A stretch of DNA of 64,000 nt from an uncultured Actinomyces sp. (GTDB lineage Bacteria > Actinomycetota > Actinomycetes > Actinomycetales > Actinomycetaceae), in the NCBI GenBank assembly GCA_937926195.1, contig CALEXZ010000029.1:9716-73715 (forward strand), read 5' to 3'. Shown here piece by piece: positions 44,501 to 50,006 of the stretch (positions are counted from its first letter, which is position 1; each line of letters begins with the position of its first letter). The position numbers were made by a program, and so were the translations under genes. The notes under the pieces were generated by a model. That model did no database searches and was not told where the DNA came from. It saw only the letters and a program-made list of their open reading frames with translations.

Positions 44501-45182
44501 CCGGGCAGCGGGCATGCTCTCCGAGCTGCTCAAGGACAGGTTGCGGGTGCTGGGGCCCGACCACCCCGGCACCCTTGCCACCCGGGGCAACCTGGCCTCA
44601 GCGGTGTTGGAGGGGGGTGACCCGGCCCGGGCAGCGCGCATGCTCTCCGAGCTGCTCGAGGACATGGTGCGGCTGCTGGGGCCAGAACACCCCGACACCC
44701 TGGCCACCCGGGGCAACCTGGCCTCAGCGGTGCAGGCTGCGGGTGACCCGGAGAAGGCGGCGGGCATGTTCTCCGAGCTGCTCGAGGACATGGTGCGGGC
44801 GCTGGGGCCAGAGCACCCCGACACCCTGACCACCCGGAACAACCTGGCCTCAGCGGTGTTGGAGGCGGGCGACCCGGCCCGGGCGGCAGGCATGTACTCC
44901 GAGCTGCTCAAGGACCACACGCGGGTACTGGGGGCCGAACACCCCGACACCCTGACCACCCGGAACAACCTGGCCTCAGCGGTGTTGGAGGCGGGCGACC
45001 CGGCCCGGGCGGCAGGCATGTACTCCGAGCTGCTCAAGGACCACACGCGGGTACTGGGGGCCGAACACCCCGACACCCTGACCACCCGGAACAACCTGGC
45101 GGCGGCGTTGCAGGCGGCGGGCGACCCCGCACAGGCGGCCAGCATGCTGGAGACCCTGCTGGAGGACACCATCGAATCCTGA
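41577..45182 (+). CDS. AAA ATPase with winged helix and fifteen-unit TPR array
   Basis: 1201-residue protein. Order: AAA/ORC-like ATPase with Walker A LLVGPRGSGKTHL (51-58) and a Walker-B-like LLLMENVD (134-140), sensor ILLIGSTTTLD; winged helix at about 270-360 (LSPQQRLIVAELASTNRALPVKEIAESVGIDQRSVAKSV); helical linker 360-570; then fifteen kinesin-light-chain-type TPR units of 42 residues (574-1201), consensus HPDTLATRNNLASAVLEAGDPARAA. No transmembrane, nuclease, TIR or protease domain is visible. ATG 41577 overlaps the stop of the upstream ATPase. The layout resembles NTPase-plus-TPR sensor proteins used in signalling and phage defence, but that role is inference. Confidence 0.88.
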   Translation: MTIIPRYTPSMISGEQLERLFVARERVLTRLMERVEGLGTTPSPHHTLLVGPRGSGKTHLISLVAHRSRCLAEAGQVMRIAWLPEDPWTIVSYGRLLSTILERVLPEEPWSGLSDDQLDARLRSSLLNNGPVLLLMENVDQVLNAIGDLGQQRLRNLFQTESNILLIGSTTTLDRTLTDEAFPFFDFFSLIRLKPFSAEEAQTMLATLAHESGDSALEERLKDRDALSRIHTIAHLAGGQPRLWALLGSVLTVDQVDDITDLLLTRFDDLTPFYQERLARLSPQQRLIVAELASTNRALPVKEIAESVGIDQRSVAKSVRDLADLGWLAPVSTPFVHLLDRRRTYYELAEPMARLAFQIKENRGEPLKLIIEFLANWFDTDDLRSAVDQKYAQAALMMIDQDETISLRRDLASLPITRRASLALLGQIVDALAAVEAEDAEPVMSLPTALRQVIEQRYRETHSVTAMQLLLFDQALKEVGDVPVKDTQAAWIARAEQLDARVQSPTTRLMHVRWLAAGWQLEEAQAALGTLPPGLEHAQGQSALASAHASMGDPMEAIALYQQSICEHIQVLGANHPDTLATRNSLASAVLDAGDPARAARMLSELLEDMVRVLGADHPDTLATRGNLASAVLDAGDPARAAGLFEGLLEDSVRLLGPEHPDTLTTRGNLASAVQAAGDPARAARMLSELLEDMVRVLGADHPDTLATRGNLASAVLDAGDPARAAGLFEGLLEDSVRLLGPEHPDTLTTRGNLASAVQAAGDPARAAGMFSELLKDHTRVLGVDYPYTLATRNNLASAVREAGDPARAARMLSELLKDHTRVLGADHPHTLTTRANLASAVQAAGDPARAARMLSELLKDMVRLLGPDHPHTLTTRANLASAVQAAGDPARAAGMLSELLKDHTRVLGPDHPDTLATRNNLAQAVQAAGDPARAAGMLSELLKDMVRLLGPDHPHTLTTRANLASAVRAAGDPARAAGMLSELLKDRLRVLGPDHPGTLATRGNLASAVLEGGDPARAARMLSELLEDMVRLLGPEHPDTLATRGNLASAVQAAGDPEKAAGMFSELLEDMVRALGPEHPDTLTTRNNLASAVLEAGDPARAAGMYSELLKDHTRVLGAEHPDTLTTRNNLASAVLEAGDPARAAGMYSELLKDHTRVLGAEHPDTLTTRNNLAAALQAAGDPAQAASMLETLLEDTIES
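43296..45179 (+). repeat. Coding tandem repeats: 15 units of 126 bases
   Basis: Head-to-tail 126-base units encoding 42 residues each, beginning at 43296; the fifteenth is three residues short and ends at the stop. Units 2 (43422-43547) and 4 (43674-43799) are identical. Units 3 and 5 agree through the first two thirds, so a 252-base period is duplicated. Units 13 and 14 differ only in the first two codons. Such identity indicates recent expansion by recombination or slippage. Confidence 0.95.
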
Positions 45183-45684
45183 CGGCCACATGACAGTCAC
45201 GAAGGCGAGCGAAGCCTTCGCAGGGTCCAGCACGCATGTCTGCCCTGGCTTGCATCACTTGTGGAACTAGATCGTCTGTGGAGGGGCTCTTCGTCGGTTG
45301 TAACGGCGCTGATGGCGGTCGGCCGTCGCACGATCGAGGCTGCTACACGCCAGACGGCCGTCGCCTTGGAACACCTGGCGTCGGCCCGTGTGGTTGACCC
45401 CACCAGCAAGGAGCAGGTGCCTCTCGTCATTCGGGTGACCGGCGTCCAGGCGCGGCCTCGGATCGCCTTGTTCCGCTCGCCGACGCGCTGCGCGCAGCGT
45501 GGCTGGCGCGGCCAGGCCGTCGGCACCCTCACCCCCAGGCGCGGGGGCGCCAGCAAGGAGCGCGACCAGGAGGCGCACGACGAACCGGTCTGGGGCCCCA
45601 AGACCCACCCGGGCCCGATGGACGTCGTACCCGGTCGGTAGACTGGTTAGACAGCTGAGCAAGGCCTAGGAAGGAGGCGTGAGC
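45183..45684. other. Non-coding or degenerate stretch after the TPR gene
   Basis: 502 bases with open frames on both strands but none with a recognisable product, RBS or actinobacterial codon bias. It may be gene debris. No terminator hairpin of note was found directly after the TPR gene. Confidence 0.4.
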
Positions 45685-45762
45685 ATGTCGATGACCTCAA
45701 CGGACGGCCTGATTCGCGTCTTCACCGAGGACGAGCTCACTCCCCCATGTCTGCGGTTGTGA
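45685..45762 (+). CDS. Short ORF, probably the first half of a frameshifted gene
   Basis: 25-residue ORF MSMTSTDGLIRVFTEDELTPP followed by four residues and stop. A strong RBS (AAGGAGG) lies 7 bases before the ATG. It ends just after a CCCCC run (45742-45746); one more C would join it in frame to the 47-residue ORF at 45747, giving a single protein of about 68 residues. Product not recognised. Confidence 0.35.
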   Translation: MSMTSTDGLIRVFTEDELTPPCLRL

Positions 45763-45890
45763 ACGCGCTGGAGCGTCGCTTCGGCAGCCTCGACCGGGCT
45801 CTTGAGCGCGAGCAGGACTGGGACTACGACGACGATGAGGCTCGCCTCTTCTCCGAGTACCACGCCGTCGCCTTCCTCCTGTCCGACTGA
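45747..45890 (+). CDS. Short ORF, probably the second half of a frameshifted gene
   Basis: 47-residue ORF beginning MSAVVNALERRFGSLDRALE and ending with an acidic, helical tail. The ATG lies inside the end of the preceding ORF, directly after the CCCCC run. The sequence has protein-like amphipathic character, unlike shadow frames. Family not recognised; it could equally be a coupled second gene. Confidence 0.35.
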   Translation: MSAVVNALERRFGSLDRALEREQDWDYDDDEARLFSEYHAVAFLLSD

Positions 45891-45986
45891 TGGAGGACTT
45901 CGCCGCCCAGGAGCGTCAGACCCTGGACTTCGCCACCCAGACCACCGCGACCATCCGCACTGTGTGCGCCAGCGCCCCCACCGGCA

Positions 45987-46520
45987 CTACATGCGTGCGC
46001 CGCAGCCGGAGCAGAAGACAGCGTCCTCGGTCTCCAGATACCCGCAGGCCCGGCACCGCACGCGGATCTGCGGCTCGGCTGCGGAACCACGGTCGGCACC
46101 CAGCCCGGCCAGCGCGGGCACCTCCTCAAGACGATGCTGGTCCTGCGCACCCTTCGAACGGTTCCAGGGCTCGGCGTCACGCGCCTCTCCCTGAGGAGAC
46201 AGGATGACGCCCGAGCCGGCCAGGCCCTTGCGCCCGACCCGCTGCAGCATCCTGCCTCCGTTAGCGACGAGGATCCCGACGATAGCGACAGGAAACATCA
46301 TGAACCCCCGCTGGACGTGCGCGGAAATCGCGCCGGGGTGGTGTCCTATGAAGCCAAAGCTCATGAACATCGTGAGGAAGACTGCGATGAAGGCGAGCAC
46401 ACCCAGGACCTGCAGCGCCCCGCCGCCGTAGTAGGCCCACTTGCGCCAGGGCTCGACATCGTACTGACGCGGGTGCCCCCCGTTGTCGTTGTAGGGGGAC
46501 TGCGAGTAGTCAGCGCTCAT
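45987..46520 (-). CDS. Membrane protein with C-terminal zinc ribbon
   Basis: 177-residue protein from ATG 46520. A polar N-terminus (MSADYSQSPYNDNG) is followed by two membrane helices (about residues 27-54 and 68-90) and a soluble tail. The tail ends in a zinc ribbon CRACGYLETEDAVFCSGCGAR, with two CxxC pairs. The family is not known to me by name; zinc-ribbon membrane proteins of this kind are common hypotheticals in actinobacteria. It is divergent from the histidine kinase gene, with a -10-like TACTAT on its own strand near 46585. Confidence 0.75.
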   Translation of the reverse strand: MSADYSQSPYNDNGGHPRQYDVEPWRKWAYYGGGALQVLGVLAFIAVFLTMFMSFGFIGHHPGAISAHVQRGFMMFPVAIVGILVANGGRMLQRVGRKGLAGSGVILSPQGEARDAEPWNRSKGAQDQHRLEEVPALAGLGADRGSAAEPQIRVRCRACGYLETEDAVFCSGCGARM

Positions 46521-46685
46521 GGGGCTCCGTTCGCCGGTGCACGAGCCATGTTCCTCAGCCCGCACGTGAAGGACGCTTGATAGTAGGCGCACCACCCACC
46601 CCCGCGTCGAGGCTCCTCGGCGGGCGCGGCACCCGGCGATAGGATCTGGGCACCGGTATCGACACCGCGTCGGCGAGGAGGCCTC

Positions 46686-47732
46686 ATGCCCGAGTGGTTG
46701 ACGGAGGTGCTTGACCTCGTCTGCCTCCTGCCCGTGGTGGCCATCGCGTTCGCGCTGCACCACCGCTCGTCCGACGGTCGCACGACCGAGGCCCTCGTCA
46801 TCAGCCAGGTCCTCGCTCTCACGTACCCGGTTCTCGGCTACCTCGGGGTCCTCGGCGACACCTTCTGCTGCGTTGTCGCGGCCGTCGCCGTCGTCCTCGC
46901 GGTCCCCCAGTGGCGCGTCGCCGCCGTCGAGGTCATCGCGCTGGCGCTCGCCCTGACCCTCGTCAGCCCCACCTCGCCGGTCGACAGCCTCATCGTCATG
47001 GTGACAGCGGTCCTCGCTACCGCGTGGGTCCGGGTCCTCACGGACCTCGACCACCGGGCCGCGGACCGCTCCGCCCGCGCCGTCGTCCTCGCTCAGGACC
47101 GCGAGCGCGCCCGCATCACCCGCAACCTGCACGACTCGATCGGCCAGGAGCTGTCGGCTCTGCGCCTGACCCTCGGCATGGTCGAGGCCCATCCGGCCCT
47201 CACCGACCACGACGACGCGGCGGCGCTGCTCACCCGCGCCCAGGATCTCGTCACACAGGCCTACGCAGACCTGCGCACGGTGATCCGCGGCAACGTCTCC
47301 ACGTGCCTGGCCGTGGAGGCAGAGGTCCTGCGGTCCACCGGCGCCCTGGCGGGCATCGAGGTGCGCACCGAGGTGCCCGGGCCAGGCACGCTGTCAGCCA
47401 CGGTGGAGACGGCTCTCGCCCAGGCGCTGCGTGAGCTGGGCACGAACACCGTGCGGCACTCGCGGGCCACGACGGTCACGGTGTCGGTGCTCAGAGCCGA
47501 CGACAGCACCACCCACCTGACGGTCGCCGACAACGGACGCGGCTTCAGCACCGCACGTCTGCGCCCCGACCACGGCCTGGCCATGCTGCGCCGCGCGATC
47601 GAGGGGCAGGGCGGCAACCTGCGCATCAGCTCCTCAGGCTGCGGCACCACCGTCGACGTCACCCTGCCGGATCTCACCGTCCGTCCCGACGCCGTCGGGG
47701 ACGTTCACGACCCGCAGGAGGCCGCGGTATGA
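46686..47732 (+). CDS. Sensor histidine kinase (NarL/LytS-type HisKA_3)
   Basis: 348-residue membrane kinase with five or so N-terminal helices (1-118), then the HisKA_3 dimerisation domain RARITRNLHDSIGQELSALRL with phospho-acceptor His149, and a HATPase domain (ALRELGTNTVRHS, VADNGRGFSTARLRPDHGLAMLRRAIE). There is no large extracellular sensor, so it probably senses within or near the membrane. RBS GAGGAGG precedes ATG. Its stop overlaps the response regulator start (ATGA). As the pair lies directly before the peptide cluster it likely controls it. Confidence 0.92.
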   Translation: MPEWLTEVLDLVCLLPVVAIAFALHHRSSDGRTTEALVISQVLALTYPVLGYLGVLGDTFCCVVAAVAVVLAVPQWRVAAVEVIALALALTLVSPTSPVDSLIVMVTAVLATAWVRVLTDLDHRAADRSARAVVLAQDRERARITRNLHDSIGQELSALRLTLGMVEAHPALTDHDDAAALLTRAQDLVTQAYADLRTVIRGNVSTCLAVEAEVLRSTGALAGIEVRTEVPGPGTLSATVETALAQALRELGTNTVRHSRATTVTVSVLRADDSTTHLTVADNGRGFSTARLRPDHGLAMLRRAIEGQGGNLRISSSGCGTTVDVTLPDLTVRPDAVGDVHDPQEAAV

Positions 47733-48343
47733 GCATCCGAGTCGCTGTCGTCGACGACCAGGTCCTCTTCGCCGAGACACTCAGGACGCTCCTGGGCACC
47801 GACCCGGCCATCGAGGTCGTCGGCGTCGCCTCCTGCGGGCCTGAGCTGCTCGAGCTCGTGCGTGCGCAGCCGGTCGACGTCGTCCTCGTCGACGTCGACA
47901 TGCCCGGCATGAGCGGTCTGGACACGGTACGTGCCCTGGCGGGCGTCCCGCAGGCCGCCGGGGCGCGCGTCATCATGCTCACGGTCGTCACATCCCCGGG
48001 GGTCGTGCGCGCAGCCCTCGACGCCCGGGTCTCGGGCTTCCTCGGCAAGGACGTCCACGCCCGCGACCTGCTCCAGGCGATCCGCACGGTTGCCGACGGC
48101 GGGCGGGTCGTCAGCCCCGAGCTGGCGGCCTCGGCGGCCCTGCTGGGGCCGAACCCCCTGACGGAGGCTGAGCAGCGGGTCCTGCGCTGCGTGCGCGAGG
48201 GCACAGACACGGCGACGGCGGCCGCGCAGCTGTTCCTGTCGACCGGCACCGTGAAGAACCACCTGTCCCACGCGATCCAGAAGCTGGGCGTGCACAACCG
48301 CACCGAAGCGGTGCGTCTGGCTCAGGACAACGGCTGGATCTGA
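47729..48343 (+). CDS. LuxR/NarL-family response regulator
   Basis: 204-residue two-domain regulator. Receiver: VVDDQVLFAETLRTLL, phospho-acceptor Asp55 in VLVDVDMPGMSG, Lys in FLGKDVHARDLL. Output: NarL-type HTH (LTEAEQRVLRCVREGTDTATAAAQLFLSTGTVKNHLSHAIQKLG). Starts inside the kinase stop codon. Likely targets are palindromic CATGAC sites 120 bases downstream, in front of the precursor-like peptides. Confidence 0.93.
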   Translation: MSIRVAVVDDQVLFAETLRTLLGTDPAIEVVGVASCGPELLELVRAQPVDVVLVDVDMPGMSGLDTVRALAGVPQAAGARVIMLTVVTSPGVVRAALDARVSGFLGKDVHARDLLQAIRTVADGGRVVSPELAASAALLGPNPLTEAEQRVLRCVREGTDTATAAAQLFLSTGTVKNHLSHAIQKLGVHNRTEAVRLAQDNGWI

Positions 48344-48355
48344 GCATTCGGCGAG

Positions 48356-48385
48356 GCCGCCGTGCGCCGCCGTGCGCCGCCGTGC
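48356..48385. repeat. Three 10-base tandem repeats
   Basis: GCCGCCGTGC is repeated three times head to tail just after the response regulator stop; a degenerate fourth copy follows. Confidence 0.7.
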
Positions 48386-48464
48386 GCCGTCGGGCGCCCG
48401 GCAGGGCCCTGCACCCGGCTGGCCTGGCGGCGCCTGATGAGATCCGGTGCGGCCCCGGCCGACC

Positions 48465-48492
48465 CATGACCGAGGTCATGCCCGGATCATGA
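48465..48492. promoter_or_regulatory. CATGAC palindromes upstream of the peptide genes
   Basis: CATGACC-GA-GGTCATG (48465-48480) is a perfect 7-bp inverted repeat, and a further TCATGAC follows at about 48487-48493. This spacing of half-sites before a promoter is what NarL/LuxR response regulators bind. The neighbouring regulator is the obvious candidate. Confidence 0.4.
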
Positions 48493-48591
48493 CAACGTCG
48501 ATCGTGACCCTGCTCTCAGGCGGCGAACACTGGAGGCATCGGCAGGACACAGACCCGCCGGTACCCATCCCTTACATGACAGGAGTCACTC

Positions 48592-48702
48592 ATGAGCACC
48601 TTCGAGATCACCTCGCTGCAGACCGAGGAGGCCGCGGTCTCCGGCTGGACCGTCGCGGGCGCCGTCGCCGGCGTCGGCCTCGTCGCCCTCGCCTGCGACT
48701 GA
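48592..48702 (+). CDS. Precursor-like small peptide 1
   Basis: 36-residue peptide MSTFEITSLQTEEAAVSG followed by a Gly/Ala/Val hydrophobic segment WTVAGAVAGVGLVALACD. RBS AGGAG lies 8 bases before the ATG. The acidic, soluble N-terminal half looks like a leader and the Gly-rich helix with GxxxG spacing (GAVAG) like a bacteriocin core. It is the same length as peptide 2 and sits directly before processing and export genes. No family recognised. It is too short for most gene finders. Confidence 0.6.
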   Translation: MSTFEITSLQTEEAAVSGWTVAGAVAGVGLVALACD

Positions 48703-48760
48703 CCCTCGGTTCGCAGTGCATCTCCTACGACATCGTCTGGGTGAAGGGAGGTGCGTTCCC

Positions 48761-48871
48761 ATGTCCTACTCGATCTCGACGGTCGACGACGCTGTCGCCT
48801 GTGACGCAGGCGACGACTTCATCGTCGGCGTCGGCCTCGGCATCGCGGTCGGCAGCCTGTTCTTCTGCTGA
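48761..48871 (+). CDS. Precursor-like small peptide 2
   Basis: 36-residue peptide MSYSISTVDDAVACDAGDD followed by FIVGVGLGIAVGSLFFC. RBS GGGAGG lies about 9 bases before the ATG. Same design as peptide 1: a short acidic leader-like half, then a Gly-rich hydrophobic half (GVGLG, GIAVG), but with Cys14 and a C-terminal Cys. A pair of short Gly-zipper peptides recalls two-peptide bacteriocins; alternatively each is modified by the ThiF-like enzyme downstream. Confidence 0.6.
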   Translation: MSYSISTVDDAVACDAGDDFIVGVGLGIAVGSLFFC

Positions 48872-48880
48872 CACGTGCTC

Positions 48881-48917
48881 CGGTTGCGGGGGTGGGTCGC
48901 CTCCACCCCCGCAACCG
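48881..48917 (+). terminator. Hairpin between the peptide and biosynthetic genes
   Basis: Perfect 15-bp stem CGGTTGCGGGGGTGG (48881-48895) / CCACCCCCGCAACCG (48903-48917), 7-base loop, 9 bases after peptide 2. In RiPP operons such hairpins partially stop transcription, so precursors are made in excess over enzymes. Confidence 0.7.
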
Positions 48918-48949
48918 TCCCCCACCCACTGCCCACACCAGGAGCCGTC

Positions 48950-49156
48950 ATGACCCCCGCACCCGCTACCGGACGTCGCACGATCCTCTCCCGCAACCCC
49001 AGACTGTGGCCTCTCGTCATCTGGGTCCTCGTCACCACCGTGTGCTACAGCTTCCTTCCCGGCGCCATCTGGGCATCGGTCCGCTGGCTGCTTGGCGCCG
49101 CTCTTCTCATCGAGGTGATCCTCCTTGTCGGCCGCAAGCTCCGTCCTCAGGCCTGA
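48950..49156 (+). CDS. Small membrane protein of the peptide cluster
   Basis: 68-residue protein with two membrane helices (about 20-40 and 43-62) and basic ends. ATG 48950 has AGGAG 5 bases upstream. It overlaps the start of the protease-like gene by 32 bases. It may be an accessory of the protease or exporter, or an immunity protein. No family recognised. Confidence 0.65.
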   Translation: MTPAPATGRRTILSRNPRLWPLVIWVLVTTVCYSFLPGAIWASVRWLLGAALLIEVILLVGRKLRPQA

Positions 49157-50006
49157 GCGGATCGCCATCGTCCCGCACGGCACGCAGAGCGTGGTCCGGT
49201 GCCGCAGGACCCGCCAGACCCTCATCCTGGGCCCGAAGGAGTCCCGCCTGGTCGCCACGTGCTCTGCACCGCTGCACATCGACGACCTCAAGAGCGCTGT
49301 CCGCGAGGACTTCTCCGAACGTGACGTCGAGAAGATCGTCGTCCTTCTGCGGGACCTGGGCGTCCTGCGCAGCGACGAGGCGCGCCCCGCCCGGCAGCGC
49401 CCCTGGTCCTTGCGCATCATCACCATCCCGTTGTCGGGCGCCGTGCACCATCCTCGGGTCCTGCGGGTGCTCGCCGACGCGATCAGCATCGGCGGCATCC
49501 TGTCGACCGCGCTCAGCGCCTGGCTCATCGCCCGGCACGCGCCACAGGTAATTACCTCGCTGCTCAACCAGAGCTACCTGTCCGGGTCCTCTCTCCTGAC
49601 CTACCTGCTGTCCATCCTCATCATCGGCTTCCTCCACGAGTCCAGCCACGCGGTCACGATCCAGGCCCGGGGCGGGCACGTCTTCGAGACCGGTTTCTTC
49701 CTCATGTTCCTCATCCCGGCGTTCTACGTCGACGCCACCGGTATCTCCATGATCCGCACACGGATCGGCAGGATCCAGGCCTGGTGCGCCGGCCTGAGCA
49801 TGCAGGCGATCCTGCTGCTCGTCTCCCTCCTCGTACTCATCGCAACACCCGCAGCGCCGCACTGGCTGCACAGCTTCGTCCTACTGGCCTCCTGCGTCAA
49901 CATCGCCATGGTCCTGGCGAACCTCATCCCCATCATCAGGCTCGACGGCTACCGAGTGTTCTGCGAGCTGGTGCTCCGCATCCGACGGGCGGTGCGTCAT
50001 GGCTGA
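49125..50006 (+). CDS. M50-like membrane metalloprotease of the peptide cluster
   Basis: 293-residue membrane protein. Residues 10-85 form a small soluble domain (PHGTQSVVRCRRTRQTLILGP, HIDDLKSAVREDFSERDVEKIVVLLRDLGVL) resembling a winged-helix peptide-recognition domain. The rest has about five helices with the zinc motif HESSH (171-175) and a third-ligand motif LIPIIRLDGYR (267-277), as in site-2 proteases. It may cleave the precursor in or at the membrane. TTG 49125 is the apparent start; an in-frame GTG lies downstream. It overlaps the ThiF gene by 8 bases. Confidence 0.82.
   Translation: MSAASSVLRPERIAIVPHGTQSVVRCRRTRQTLILGPKESRLVATCSAPLHIDDLKSAVREDFSERDVEKIVVLLRDLGVLRSDEARPARQRPWSLRIITIPLSGAVHHPRVLRVLADAISIGGILSTALSAWLIARHAPQVITSLLNQSYLSGSSLLTYLLSILIIGFLHESSHAVTIQARGGHVFETGFFLMFLIPAFYVDATGISMIRTRIGRIQAWCAGLSMQAILLLVSLLVLIATPAAPHWLHSFVLLASCVNIAMVLANLIPIIRLDGYRVFCELVLRIRRAVRHG

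Noticed and set aside
43296..45179. CRISPR-like regular repeats
   Set aside because: The periodicity is 126 bases without unique spacers, and the repeats are in-frame coding TPR units.
45261..45662. Open frames on both strands after the TPR gene
   Set aside because: No RBS, no recognisable product and neither strand shows clear coding bias; treated as non-coding or degenerate.
45802..46207. Plus-strand frames overlapping the zinc-ribbon gene, including an ATG overlapping the stop at 45890
   Set aside because: The products become low-complexity Arg/Pro-rich once they enter the antisense of a plausible zinc-ribbon gene; only the first residues look protein-like.
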